A stretch of 64,000 nt of DNA from CAWIUB01 sp963839995 (GCA_963839995.1 CAWIXH010000001.1:434001-498000), one strand, 5' to 3'; positions 25,267 through 34,702 are shown, counted from the first letter of the stretch. Numbers and translations: made by a program. Notes: generated by a model from the letters alone, not told the origin.

Positions 25267-26408
25267 GACGCCCAGGCCTGGCACGGCGTGCCGTACCGCC
25301 CTTGGATGTAGGCCAGGCCCCAGAGGATCTGCGTCTTCGGGTTGGTCTGCCAGTCGGCGCCGTAGGCGGCCATCTTGCTGCCGGGCAGCGCCTGCGGGAT
25401 GCCGTAGGCGCCGGTGCTGGAGTTCTGCGCGTTCACCCGCCAGCCGCTCTCGTTGTCCCACATCTGCACGAGGCAGGAGAACTGGTCGTCGCCCATTCCG
25501 CGCTCCGCGAGCAGCGTCTTGGCGATGCCCTGCGCGGAGCTGGGGTCGACGTTGATCGGCGTGGTGGTCCCCGTCGTCGGCGCTGACTTGGTGCCGACCT
25601 TCTCGACCTGGTTCACCGGCTGGCGCACGACCTTGCGGGACAGCGAGGTCTTGCCGATGACCTTGCCGTCGAGGTACACGACGGCATACCTCACCGTGGC
25701 GAGGCCGGTCTTGCCCGGGGTGACAACCGTCGTCGTCCCGACCAGGGCCGTCGGATCGTCGTGCTTGGTGGTCTGGAACGGGATCGCCTGCTGCACGACG
25801 ACCGTGCCCTTCCGCATGCGTTGCAGAACGATCCTGCCGCCCTCGCGCGGAACGCTGCTCACGGCGACGGACAGCCGATCGCTCGCCCCGACCGTGATGC
25901 CCAGGTCGGTCAGCAGTTGACCCACGGTGGCATCGGTCGTGGTCGCAGTCCGGGTCTTGCCGTCCGCGATCACCGTGACCGTCTTCGGTGTCCGCAGCTC
26001 GATATCGGTAGGCGTGAGCGGCAGACGTTTGTCCCGTGACACCGAGGAGAAGTCGGCGGTCGAGTAGCCCAGCTGGTTCAGCGCCTCGGCCACGGACGGC
26101 GTGGTCACCCAGACGTCCAGCCGCTTGCCGTCGACGATCAGATGCAGCAGCCGGCCGCGTTTGAGCACGATCTGGCTGCCATCGTGGATCTTCCCGGTGG
26201 CGGCGGGGGCGACGATGTCATGCGCGCCGATCGTGAGCTTGGCGTCCGCAAGCGCCCCCTGGACACTCGCCGCCGTCGTGTGCACCGTGCTGGTGTCGCC
26301 GTCGACCCGCAGGGTGACCGTCTTGTCGACTCTCGCCCAGGCCACCGTTGCGCCCACCACGCCGGTCACGACGACCGCGTACAGGCCGTACCTCACGGTG
26401 CGACGCAC
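25242..26408 (-). CDS. Rpf-like wall protein: DUF348/G5 plus SLT-type transglycosylase domain
   Basis: About 388 residues with an N-terminal membrane anchor or signal (about 6-24) and three DUF348 repeats (VTLRVDGDTSTVHTTAASV and similar). A G5 domain (about 205-280) and a Thr-rich linker follow. The C-terminal lysozyme-like domain contains MWDNESGWRVNAQNSSTGAYGIPQALPG and RYGTPCQAWASWQAQGWY. The last domain is of the SLT/soluble transglycosylase type, not the Rpf type of its neighbour. The GTG at 26406-26408 matches the paralogue's start and has GGGAG 7 nt upstream. Confidence 0.85.
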   Translation of the reverse strand: MRRTVRYGLYAVVVTGVVGATVAWARVDKTVTLRVDGDTSTVHTTAASVQGALADAKLTIGAHDIVAPAATGKIHDGSQIVLKRGRLLHLIVDGKRLDVWVTTPSVAEALNQLGYSTADFSSVSRDKRLPLTPTDIELRTPKTVTVIADGKTRTATTTDATVGQLLTDLGITVGASDRLSVAVSSVPREGGRIVLQRMRKGTVVVQQAIPFQTTKHDDPTALVGTTTVVTPGKTGLATVRYAVVYLDGKVIGKTSLSRKVVRQPVNQVEKVGTKSAPTTGTTTPINVDPSSAQGIAKTLLAERGMGDDQFSCLVQMWDNESGWRVNAQNSSTGAYGIPQALPGSKMAAYGADWQTNPKTQILWGLAYIQGRYGTPCQAWASWQAQGWY

Positions 26409-26461
26409 AAACAAGCTCCCATCACGGTCGCGTGTGGTGATGTCCCCGTACGAGCTCCTTG

Positions 26462-26478
26462 GTCACGAGACCATAACG
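26462..26478 (-). promoter_or_regulatory. shared 17-nt promoter element, downstream paralogue
   Basis: GTCACGAGACCATAACG (plus-strand reading) lies 53 nt before the GTG of the SLT-type gene. A copy differing at one base lies 54 nt before the rpf start. Equal spacing in two paralogues suggests a conserved binding site or promoter core. Confidence 0.55.
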
Positions 26479-26511
26479 TGCCCGTGACCGATTGGCCAAG
26501 CCCCCCCGCCG

Positions 26512-27654
26512 TTACAGATTTCGACCGCACACCGGCCATGGCGAGGACCCGGCCTTGTTGTACAGGGTCGTTGCCACGGCGATCTGCTGCTCGCGGCTCG
26601 CCAGGTTGGCAGTCGGGGCGTATGCGCCGCCACCGTTGGCGAGCCAGGTGCCCGAGTCGAACTGCAAGCCGCCGTAGTAGCCATTGCCGGTGTTGATGCT
26701 CCAGTTCCCGCCGGACTCACACGCGGCGACCGCGTCCCAATTCAGCCCGTTGCCACTGCTGACCGGCGGCGCCGTTTGGGTAGGCGCAGTCGTCGGCGCG
26801 GGCGCGGGAGCGGCCGGGCGGACCTTGGTGCCGACCTTCGTCACCTGGGTGACGGGTGCCGTCAGCTGCTTGCTCGAGACCTTCGTCTTGCCGATCAGCT
26901 TGCCGTCGAGATAGACCGCGGCGTACGTGACCGAGTCGCTGCCTCGCTTGCCCGCGGTGACGACCGTGCTGTCGCCCTGGTACATCGACGAATCCTGCTG
27001 CCGGACGGAGCCGAAGTCGATCGGCTCGACCACGACGAGGTTCTTGTGGGTCACTCGCTGCAGCACGATCTTCTGCCCATTGGCGAGCCCGGCCGAGACC
27101 TTGACGGACAGCCGGTCCAGCTTGCCTACCGTGATGCCCAGCTCGCGCAGCAGCTCGCTGACCGTCGCATCGGTCGAGGTGACCGTCTGCGCCCGGCCGT
27201 CATGGACGATGGTGACCTTCCTGGGCGTGCGCAGTTCGATGTCGGTGGGTGTCAGCGGCAGGCGCTTGTCACGCGACACGGAGGAGAAGTCCGCGCTCGA
27301 GTAGCCGAGTTCGGCGAGGGCCTCGGCCACCGTCGGTGTGGTCACCCACACGTCGACCTTCTTGCCGTCGACTACCAAGTGCAGCAGACGGCCGCGCTTT
27401 AGCACGATCTCGCTGCCGCCGTGGATCTTCACGTCCACCGCAGGGGCCACGATGTCGTGCGCACCAACCGAGAGCTTGGCGTCCTTCAGCGCGCCCCCGA
27501 CGCTGGACGCGGTCGTCGTGATCTTCTGGGTGTCGCCGTCGACCCGCACGGTCACGGACGCGCCCGCGTTGGCTACGGCGGCGTATGCGATGGCCCCTGC
27601 GGTGACCGCGACGGCTACGCCGCCCGCGATCGAGAACTTGATGCTGCGACGCAC
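26512..27654 (-). CDS. rpfB: resuscitation-promoting factor (RpfB type)
   Basis: A 380-residue secreted or anchored muralytic enzyme: N-terminal hydrophobic segment (about 8-30), three DUF348 repeats, a G5 domain (about 205-280), a Pro/Ala/Thr linker, and the Rpf transglycosylase domain LNWDAVAACESGGNWSINTG with catalytic Glu in ACESGG and two Cys. It cleaves peptidoglycan and stimulates growth from dormancy. Location after tatD and before ksgA is the standard rpfB position. The two genes share much of the DUF348/G5 part, so they are a tandem duplication with different C-terminal domains. Confidence 0.93.
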   Translation of the reverse strand: MRRSIKFSIAGGVAVAVTAGAIAYAAVANAGASVTVRVDGDTQKITTTASSVGGALKDAKLSVGAHDIVAPAVDVKIHGGSEIVLKRGRLLHLVVDGKKVDVWVTTPTVAEALAELGYSSADFSSVSRDKRLPLTPTDIELRTPRKVTIVHDGRAQTVTSTDATVSELLRELGITVGKLDRLSVKVSAGLANGQKIVLQRVTHKNLVVVEPIDFGSVRQQDSSMYQGDSTVVTAGKRGSDSVTYAAVYLDGKLIGKTKVSSKQLTAPVTQVTKVGTKVRPAAPAPAPTTAPTQTAPPVSSGNGLNWDAVAACESGGNWSINTGNGYYGGLQFDSGTWLANGGGAYAPTANLASREQQIAVATTLYNKAGSSPWPVCGRNL

Positions 27655-27708
27655 GAGAAAGACTCCCTGTTCGTATCGGCACGCCCCGTCGTGCTGGCGC
27701 GAAACAAA

Positions 27709-27725
27709 GTCACGGGACCATAACG
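27709..27725 (-). promoter_or_regulatory. shared 17-nt promoter element, rpf copy
   Basis: GTCACGGGACCATAACG (plus-strand reading) lies 54 nt upstream of the rpf start. It differs at one base from 26462-26478 and has the same distance to the start codon. On the coding strand it reads CGTTATGGTCCCGTGAC. Confidence 0.55.
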
Positions 27726-27768
27726 CCCTGGTGTACGGACGACAACCTACGAGCGCGAGGTACTCGGG

Positions 27769-28671
27769 CTAGTGCGAGGAATGTCCGATGAAGTTCTTAC
27801 CGAAGACCCGGCGGCCGTTTTCAACGGTCGCGGCACACAGGGCGGCGAGGTCCCGACCAGTCGCGGCGGCCAGGCTCAGCACGGTGTAGGGCAGCAGGTA
27901 CGGGGCATTGGGACGTCCGCGAAAGGGATGCGGGGCCAGGAACGGCGCGTCCGTTTCAACCAGAATGTGCTCGGCCGAGGTAGCCGCTGCAGCGGCGCGC
28001 AGGCCTGGCGCGTTTGTGAACGTCACCACGCCGGGGAAGGACAGGACATATCCGGCGGCTATGCAGGCCCGCACCATGGTCTCGTCGCCGGAGAACGCGT
28101 GCAGCACGACCTGCGCCGGAGCGCCCTCCTCGTCGAGGATGCGCAGCACGTCGGCGTGCGCGTCCCGGTCGTGGATCATCAGCGGCTTGCCCAGCCGCTT
28201 GGCCAGGTCGATGTGCCGGCGGAAGTGCTCCTGCTGGACCGCAGGCTGGGTGCGGTCCCAGTAGTAGTCCAGCCCCGTTTCGCCGATCGCGACGACCTTC
28301 TCCTTGCTCGCGAGTGATTCCAGCTCGGCATAGTCGTCCTCGGTCATCCCGGCGATTTCAGTCGGGTGCACGGCCACCGCGGCGAACACGTCCGGGTGCT
28401 CGGCGGCGGCTTGCACACACCACGTGCTGGACGCGATCGTGTCGCCGACCGTGATCACGCGGGTCACGCCGACGGCGCGCGCCTGGGCCAGCACGCCGGC
28501 GACGAACTCGCGGCTCGGCGCCACCCCGGCGCGCTGCGCCATCGCGTCCAAGTGGCAGTGCGCGTCGAAGACCGGGCCGGGCAGCGGGTGCGGCGCTGGC
28601 GGCTCGTCCCGTCTTGGCCCCCCAACAGGGTCGGCTGCGGCGTGTCGCCCGGCTGCGCGGCCAAGGCTCAT
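27769..28671 (-). CDS. tatD: TatD-family metal-dependent deoxyribonuclease
   Basis: About 300 residues with FDAHCHLDAMAQR, VAIGETGLDYYWDRT, PLMIHDRDAHADV and VETDAPFLAPHPFRG, the metal ligands of TatD amidohydrolase-fold nucleases. The ATG at 28669-28671 overlaps the metG stop by 4 nt. The frame is open further upstream, but that part is a shadow of metG. Confidence 0.93.
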   Translation of the reverse strand: MSLGRAAGRHAAADPVGGPRRDEPPAPHPLPGPVFDAHCHLDAMAQRAGVAPSREFVAGVLAQARAVGVTRVITVGDTIASSTWCVQAAAEHPDVFAAVAVHPTEIAGMTEDDYAELESLASKEKVVAIGETGLDYYWDRTQPAVQQEHFRRHIDLAKRLGKPLMIHDRDAHADVLRILDEEGAPAQVVLHAFSGDETMVRACIAAGYVLSFPGVVTFTNAPGLRAAAAATSAEHILVETDAPFLAPHPFRGRPNAPYLLPYTVLSLAAATGRDLAALCAATVENGRRVFGKNFIGHSSH

Positions 28672-30473
28672 CGGGCCGCGTCGGCGCTTTCCAGCCGGGC
28701 CAGCTCGTCGTCGACGATGGACGGGTCGAGCTTGGTGAACACCAGGGTGGGCGGGACGATCGGCCGTCCGGGCTCGAGCGGCACCGATTCCCACGTCGCA
28801 CCCGTGTCGTAGCGGCCGGTCAGCACCGCGTACGAGGGCGTGCCCACCGCAGTCGGCTCGTCGACCTCGACCAGCTCGGGCATGGGGGCCCATTCGCCGG
28901 TGCCGCCGAGCAACGCGTGCACCCGCGAGGACGTCGATGGCAGGAACGGGGTGAGCAACGTCTTGCAGTCGTCGACGGCCTGCAACGCGGTGTGCAGCAC
29001 GGTGGCCATCCGGTCGGCGTCGGTGTTCCGCAACGCCCACGGCGCGGTGTCGGACAGGTACTTGTTGGCGTCGCCGACCACTCGCATGACCTCGGTGATC
29101 GCGGCCTTCTGCCGGGACCTGGCGAGCAGGTCGCCGACGGTGCCGAACGCTGCCTGCGTCGAGGAGAGCAGCGCGCGGTCGACCTCGGTGAGCGTGCCCG
29201 CTGCCGGGATCGAGCCGATGTTCTTCGCGGTCATCGACACCGTCCGGTTCACCAGGTTGCCCCACCCGGCGACCAGTTCGTCGTTGTTGCGGCGCAGGAA
29301 CTCCGCCCAGGTGAAGTCGGTGTCCTGGTTCTCCGGGCCTGCAACCGTGAGGTAATAGCGCAGCGCGTCCGGGTCATAGCGCGACAGCATGTCCCCTACG
29401 TAGATCACCACGTTGCGCGACGAGGAGAACTTTCGCCCCTCCATCTGCAGGAATTCGCTCGACACGATCTCGTATGGGCGCTCGAGGGCCCCATACGCGC
29501 CCGGTGTCCCGCCCCGCGCGCCGATACCCGAGTAGCCGAACAGGATCGCCGGCCAGATCTCGGCGTGGAAGACGATGTTGTCCTTGCCCATGAAGTAGTA
29601 ACCCCGGGCATCATGGCTTTGCCAGAACGGCCGCCACGCGTCCGGGTCGCCCGTCCGCGTCGCCCATTCGATGGACGCCGACAGGTAGCCGATGACGGCG
29701 TCGAACCACACGTACAACCGCTTGTCGGTGCGGTCACGCCAGCCGTCGAGCGGGACGGGCACCCCCCAGTCCAGGTCCCGCGTGATGGCCCGCGGCTTGA
29801 GGTCGTCGAGCAGGTTGACAGCAAACTTCCGCACGTTGGGGCGCCAGTGCTTCTGCCCGGCCAGCCAGTCCCCCAGCGTTGCCGTGAAGGCCGGCAGGTC
29901 CAGGAAGTACTGATCCGTCTCGGCGAACCTCGGCGTCTCACCGTTGATCCGGCTGCGTGGGTTGATCAGGTCCGTCGGGTCGAGCTGGTTGCCGCAGTTG
30001 TCGCACTGATCGCCGCGCGCATTGGGATAGCCGCAGATCGGGCAGGTGCCCTCGATGTAGCGGTCGGGCAGGGTGCGCCCCGTCGACGGGCTGATCGCGC
30101 CGAGCTGCTTGCGGGCGAACACGTAGTCGTTCTTCAGCAGCCGGAGGAAGATCTCCTGGGTCACCGCGTAGTGGTTGCGCGTCGTGGTGCGGGTGAACAG
30201 GTCGTAGGACAGGCCCAGGTTGCGCAGGTCCTCGGCGATCACCCGGCTGTAGCGGTCGGCAAGGTCGCGAGGCGACACCTCTTCTTTGTCGGCCTGGACG
30301 AGGATCGGGGTGCCGTGCTCGTCGGTGCCGCTGACCATGAGCACCTTGTTCCCGGCCATGCGCTGATACCGGCTGAACACGTCGGACGGGACGCCGAAGC
30401 CGGCGACGTGGCCGATGTGCCGGGGGCCGTTGGCGTAGGGCCAGGCCACGGCGGTCAGCACATGATCACTCAT
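28668..30473 (-). CDS. metG: methionyl-tRNA synthetase
   Basis: A 601-residue class I synthetase. The HIGH-type motif is PRHIGHVAG, the zinc knuckle is CPICGYPNARGDQCDNCG, and the KMSKS-type loop reads RKFSSSRN. The anticodon-binding domain occupies the C-terminal third, and no C-terminal tRNA-binding (EMAP) domain is present. The ATG at 30471-30473 is the conserved start (MSDHVLTAVAWPYANG). Confidence 0.96.
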   Translation of the reverse strand: MSDHVLTAVAWPYANGPRHIGHVAGFGVPSDVFSRYQRMAGNKVLMVSGTDEHGTPILVQADKEEVSPRDLADRYSRVIAEDLRNLGLSYDLFTRTTTRNHYAVTQEIFLRLLKNDYVFARKQLGAISPSTGRTLPDRYIEGTCPICGYPNARGDQCDNCGNQLDPTDLINPRSRINGETPRFAETDQYFLDLPAFTATLGDWLAGQKHWRPNVRKFAVNLLDDLKPRAITRDLDWGVPVPLDGWRDRTDKRLYVWFDAVIGYLSASIEWATRTGDPDAWRPFWQSHDARGYYFMGKDNIVFHAEIWPAILFGYSGIGARGGTPGAYGALERPYEIVSSEFLQMEGRKFSSSRNVVIYVGDMLSRYDPDALRYYLTVAGPENQDTDFTWAEFLRRNNDELVAGWGNLVNRTVSMTAKNIGSIPAAGTLTEVDRALLSSTQAAFGTVGDLLARSRQKAAITEVMRVVGDANKYLSDTAPWALRNTDADRMATVLHTALQAVDDCKTLLTPFLPSTSSRVHALLGGTGEWAPMPELVEVDEPTAVGTPSYAVLTGRYDTGATWESVPLEPGRPIVPPTLVFTKLDPSIVDDELARLESADAAR

Positions 30474-30562
30474 ACGCTCCAGCCTAGTGAGTGCTGCCGC
30501 GCCGTTTGCCGAGCAAAACGACAGCCCCACGCCACGGATGACGGACCGCGAGCTCGAAATCG

Positions 30563-31417
30563 TCACTCGGGCTTGGCGGCAACCACGGCGGAGTAAACGG
30601 CGCGCTTGGGGACGTTGAGCTGCACCGCCACCTCGCCGATGGCCTGCTTGCGGGACAAGCCCGCGGTTTCGCGTGCTGCGACGAGTTCGGCCAGCTCGCC
30701 GGCGCCCGGCGCGACGGCCGAGCGCGGCGCTCCACCCACCACCAGGGTGATCTCGCCGCGCACCCCGTCGGCCGCCCACGCAGCCAGCTCCCCGAGCGTT
30801 GCGCGGCGCACCTGCTCGTACGTCTTGGTCAGCTCCCGGCAGACCACGGCCGGCCGATCGGCGCCGAACGCGTCCGCGAGGTCGCGCAACGCGGCCGCAA
30901 GCCGATGCGGCGCCTCGAAGAACACCAGTGTGCGCGGCTCACCGGACAGCGCAGCTAGCGCGCGCCGCCGCTCGCCGATGCGGCGTGGCAGGAATCCCTC
31001 GAAGCAGAAGCGGTCTACCGGCAGCCCGGAAACGGCCAGCGCCGCGGTCACTGCAGAGGGGCCGGGTAGCACGCTGACGGTAAGGCTGGCGGCGATCGCC
31101 GCGGTGACCAGCCGATAGCCGGGATCCGAGACGCACGGCATGCCCGCGTCGGTCACGAGCAGCACGTCCTCTCCAGCCCGAAGGGCATCGAGCAGCGCGG
31201 GCACCCGGGATGCTTCGTTCGCGTCGAAGAACGAGACGACCCGCCCGGACGGCGTTACGTCGAGGTCCGCGCACAGCCGGCGCAGCCGGCGGGTGTCCTC
31301 CGCGGCGATCACCGCCGACGACCGCAGAGCCCCGACCAGCCGGGGGCTGGCGTCCCGCACGTTGCCCAACGGCGTGCCAGCCAGCAGCACGCGGCCCGGC
31401 GACGGCGACCCGCTCAT
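30563..31417 (-). CDS. rsmI: 16S rRNA 2'-O-ribose C1402 methyltransferase
   Basis: About 284 residues with GRVLLAGTPLGNVRDASPRLV, AAEDTRRLRRL, VTDAGMPCVSDPGYRLV and PLGPSAV-like LPGPSAVTAALAVSG, all typical of RsmI (tetrapyrrole methylase fold). It is divergent from the O-mannosyltransferase gene, a conserved actinobacterial pairing. Its ATG lies inside one arm of an 11-bp inverted repeat, so initiation may be structure-dependent. Confidence 0.94.
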   Translation of the reverse strand: MSGSPSPGRVLLAGTPLGNVRDASPRLVGALRSSAVIAAEDTRRLRRLCADLDVTPSGRVVSFFDANEASRVPALLDALRAGEDVLLVTDAGMPCVSDPGYRLVTAAIAASLTVSVLPGPSAVTAALAVSGLPVDRFCFEGFLPRRIGERRRALAALSGEPRTLVFFEAPHRLAAALRDLADAFGADRPAVVCRELTKTYEQVRRATLGELAAWAADGVRGEITLVVGGAPRSAVAPGAGELAELVAARETAGLSRKQAIGEVAVQLNVPKRAVYSAVVAAKPE

Positions 31418-31448
31418 GCCCGTTCTCGCTCCGCTGCGAACGGGCATG
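31415..31448. other. inverted repeat covering the rsmI start codon
   Basis: CATGCCCGTTC and GAACGGGCATG, perfect 11-bp arms around a 12-nt loop. On the rsmI message the 3' arm contains the AUG, and the only purine-rich candidate ribosome site (GGAGCGAG) lies in the loop. It may be a translational control hairpin or a dispersed repeat. Confidence 0.5.
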
Positions 31449-31520
31449 AGACTCCACGCGCGCTGTGCCCATTGATTCGCACGCTGCGCTCGCTCATGCG
31501 GAAACCCTACGATCGGCGGC

Positions 31521-33131
31521 GTGACGGCCACACTCGAGACGCGACCGGTGGCCGATGTGATCGGCGAGGCCGCGACCGAGCCGCCCGCCCCCGAGGGGCC
31601 CGTCCCTGTCGCACTACGCCCGTGGAGCGACCCGTCGCCGCGCGTCGGCTGGCTGGTCGCCGGGCTGACAACGACCGTCGCGGCGTTCACCCGACTGTGG
31701 GCGCTGGGCTGGCCGCCCGGCAAATCGTTCGACGAGATCTACTACGCCACCGAGTCACAGGAGCTGCTGCGCTTTGGGCACGAGGACAACCGCGGCTACA
31801 TGTTCATCGTCCATCCACCGCTGGGCAAATGGCTAATCGCGCTCCCGCAGTGGATTCTCGACAGCGACAGCGACTTCGCCTTCCGGTTGGCCCCCGCCCT
31901 CGCCGGCATCGTCAGCGTGCTGCTGATGACCCGTATCGCCCGGCGGATTTTCCACTCAAACCTCTTCGGCGGCATCGCCGGGCTACTGCTCGCCCTCGAC
32001 GGCGTATCAGTCGTGCAGTCGCGCGTGGCGCTGCTTGACATCTTCCTGCAGCTGTTCATCCTCGCTGGCTTCGGCGCGCTCGTCCTGGACCGCGAGCAGG
32101 TTCGTGGACGCCTCGCGGCGCTGCTCGCCGACGGCGCCGACCTGACCGACGGCCCGCCGATGCTCGGCCCGCGCCCGTGGCGGCTCGTCGCGGGCGTGAT
32201 GTTCGGGTGCGCCTGCGCAGTGAAGTGGACGGCGCTGTCGTTCTTCGTGGCGTTCGTGTTGATGTCGTTGATCTGGGACCGTGGGGCGCTCAAGACGGCG
32301 GGCGTCCACGCGTCGTGGCGCAACGCCGCCCGCCGGTCGTGGCTTCCCGCGTCGGGTTCGCTGCTGCTCGCGCCCGTGGCGACCTACCTGCTGAGCTGGC
32401 TCGGCTGGTTCGCCGGCGAGAACTCCTGGGGACGGCACTGGGCGGAGTCGCACAGCGGCAGCACCACCCTTAACCTGCCCTTCGGCATCCACTTCCCGTT
32501 CAACTGGGGGTTCCTGCCAAACGCGCTGCGCTCCCTCGGCTCCTACCACCTGCAGGCCTACCGCTTCCACGAGACGCTGTACACGCCGCACAGCTACGGC
32601 TCCAAGCCGTGGAGCTGGCTGATCCTCGGCCGTCCGGTCAACTACTACTACGTGGGCGACGGGGTGCACGGCTGTGGCGCGGCCAGCTGCGTCCGGCAGG
32701 TGTTACTCATCGGGACGCCGCTCGAGTGGTGGGCCTTCCTGCCTGCGCTGATCTGGCTCGCCTGGCACTGGCTCACCACCCGCGACTGGCGGGCCGCCGC
32801 CGTATGGGTGGCGTTCCTCGCCGGCTGGGTGTTTTGGCTGCGGGACATTCGCCGGACCATGTTCCTCTTCTACATGACGCCGCTGATGCCCTACCTGATC
32901 TTCGGTCTGACGCTTGCGCTCGGCACGATCCTCGGCCCGGCGCTTCGCCGTGCGCCCAGCGCGACCAGCGACGAGGTCGCGCAACGGCGGCGTATGTGGG
33001 GAATCGCAGCGGTGACCGGCTTTCTCGGCCTGGTGATCGTGGACTTCGCCTGGATGTGGCCGCTGTTCACCGGCGGCATGCTCAGCTACAACCAGTGGCA
33101 CCTGCACATGTGGTTCCCGTCCTGGGTGTGA
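31521..33131 (+). CDS. pmt: polyprenyl-phosphate-mannose protein mannosyltransferase
   Basis: A 536-residue multi-pass membrane protein with the GT39 signature FDEIYYATESQELL and HPPLGKWLIALPQW in the first external loop, followed by about ten hydrophobic helices. It transfers mannose from polyprenyl-P-mannose to Ser/Thr of secreted proteins during Sec export, as Rv1002c does in mycobacteria. It starts at a GTG and ends four nt past a GTG that could start the next frame; the following ligase more likely starts at 33155. Confidence 0.92.
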   Translation: MTATLETRPVADVIGEAATEPPAPEGPVPVALRPWSDPSPRVGWLVAGLTTTVAAFTRLWALGWPPGKSFDEIYYATESQELLRFGHEDNRGYMFIVHPPLGKWLIALPQWILDSDSDFAFRLAPALAGIVSVLLMTRIARRIFHSNLFGGIAGLLLALDGVSVVQSRVALLDIFLQLFILAGFGALVLDREQVRGRLAALLADGADLTDGPPMLGPRPWRLVAGVMFGCACAVKWTALSFFVAFVLMSLIWDRGALKTAGVHASWRNAARRSWLPASGSLLLAPVATYLLSWLGWFAGENSWGRHWAESHSGSTTLNLPFGIHFPFNWGFLPNALRSLGSYHLQAYRFHETLYTPHSYGSKPWSWLILGRPVNYYYVGDGVHGCGAASCVRQVLLIGTPLEWWAFLPALIWLAWHWLTTRDWRAAAVWVAFLAGWVFWLRDIRRTMFLFYMTPLMPYLIFGLTLALGTILGPALRRAPSATSDEVAQRRRMWGIAAVTGFLGLVIVDFAWMWPLFTGGMLSYNQWHLHMWFPSWV

Positions 33132-33154
33132 CCCTCTTCGAGAGCGAGGCCGCC

Positions 33155-34702
33155 ATGTTCGTCCCGTTGACCGTCCGTGACTTCATCGACCGGGCCGAGA
33201 GCGTGTACCCCGACCGGATTGCTGTCGTAGACGAGGCCGACCAGCCAGCGCCCAGCCTAGGCGAGCTGACCTATCGCGAACTCGCCGCGCGGGCGCGGGC
33301 GCAGGCGGCGAAGCTGGACCAGCTGGGCGTGCCGCCGGGCGGCCGGGTGGCGATCATCTCGCAGAACTCGGCTCGCATGCTGCACTCGTTCTTCGGCGTC
33401 AGCGGCTACGGACGCATCCTGGTGCCCGTCAATTTCCGATTGACGGCCGCGGAGATCGCCTACATCGTCGAGCATTCCGGATCCCAGGTCGTCTACGCCG
33501 ATCCATCGGTCAAGGACGTCTTCGACGCCCTAGACGTCCCGCACAAGTTCCTGCTCGGAGACGACGACGACCTGTACCTGCCCGGTGTCGAGCCGCGGCC
33601 ATGGGACGAGCCCGACGAGGGCGCGACAGCGACGCTCAATTACACGTCGGGCACCACTGCGCGGCCCAAGGGCGTGCAGCTGACCCATCGCAATCTGTGG
33701 CTCAACGCGGTGGTTTTTGGGCTGCACACGACGATCAGCGACCGGGACGTGCTGCTGCACACGCTGCCGATGTTCCACTGCAACGGCTGGGGCATGCCCT
33801 ATGGGATGACGGGCGTCGGAGGCGCGCACGTCGTGCTGCGGCAGGTCGACGGTGCCGAGATCCTGCGCCGCATCGAGCAGCACACGGTGACGCTAATGTG
33901 CGGCGCGCCGGCCGTGGTCAACGCCGCGCTCGATGCCGCGGCCAGCTGGGACGGCCCGGTTCCCGGGCGGGATCGCGTCCGCATCGTCGTGGCAGGTGCC
34001 CCGCCGCCGACCCGCACCATCGAGCGGGTGCTCACCGACCTGGGCTGGGAGTTCATCCAGATCTACGGGCTCACCGAGACCGCCCCGCTGCTGACGGTCA
34101 ACCGGCAGCGCCCCGAGTGGGACGAGCTGGCGCCGCACGAGCGCGCGCGCAAGCTGGCCCGGGCGGGGGCACCGGCCCTCGGCGTCCGGCTGCAGGTCGA
34201 CGCCGTCGGCGAGGTGCTCGCGCAAACGAACCACAATCTCGAGGGCTACTGGCGCGAACCCGAGGCCACCGCCGATGCCATCCATCCTGTTGAGGCATCA
34301 CGAGGCGACTGGTTCCACACGGGCGATGGTGGCTACCTGGACGACGAGGGCCACCTCGTCATCGCGGACCGGAAGAAGGACATGATCATCTCTGGTGGCG
34401 AGAACGTGAGCTCGATCGAGGTCGAGGACGTGCTCAACAATCACCCCGCTGTGCGCGAGGTGGCCGTCATCGGCATCCCCGACGAGAAATGGGGCGAGCT
34501 GGTGACGGCGCTCGTCGTTACGGATGGCTCTGCCGTCACGGCGGACGAGCTCATCGCGCACTGCCGAGCGTCGCTGGCTGGGTTCAAGTGCCCGAAGAAG
34601 GTGCAGTTCGTCGACGTGTTGTCGCGCACGGCCACCGGCAAGCTGCAGAAGTTCAAACTGCGTGAGCCGTTCTGGGCGGGGCAGGAGCGCCAGGTGCACT
34701 GA
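33155..34702 (+). CDS. acyl-CoA synthetase (AMP-forming), fatty acid type
   Basis: About 515 residues of an ANL-superfamily enzyme: NYTSGTTARPKGVQLTHRN (P-loop), QIYGLTETAPLL, DWFHTGDGGYLDDEGHLVIADRKKDMIISGGENVSSIEVED and the C-terminal lysine motif RTATGKLQKFKLRE. It should activate a medium- or long-chain carboxylic acid to its CoA ester. The ATG at 33155 has GCGAGG 7 nt upstream; a GTG at 33128 overlapping pmt is the alternative. Confidence 0.9.
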   Translation: MFVPLTVRDFIDRAESVYPDRIAVVDEADQPAPSLGELTYRELAARARAQAAKLDQLGVPPGGRVAIISQNSARMLHSFFGVSGYGRILVPVNFRLTAAEIAYIVEHSGSQVVYADPSVKDVFDALDVPHKFLLGDDDDLYLPGVEPRPWDEPDEGATATLNYTSGTTARPKGVQLTHRNLWLNAVVFGLHTTISDRDVLLHTLPMFHCNGWGMPYGMTGVGGAHVVLRQVDGAEILRRIEQHTVTLMCGAPAVVNAALDAAASWDGPVPGRDRVRIVVAGAPPPTRTIERVLTDLGWEFIQIYGLTETAPLLTVNRQRPEWDELAPHERARKLARAGAPALGVRLQVDAVGEVLAQTNHNLEGYWREPEATADAIHPVEASRGDWFHTGDGGYLDDEGHLVIADRKKDMIISGGENVSSIEVEDVLNNHPAVREVAVIGIPDEKWGELVTALVVTDGSAVTADELIAHCRASLAGFKCPKKVQFVDVLSRTATGKLQKFKLREPFWAGQERQVH

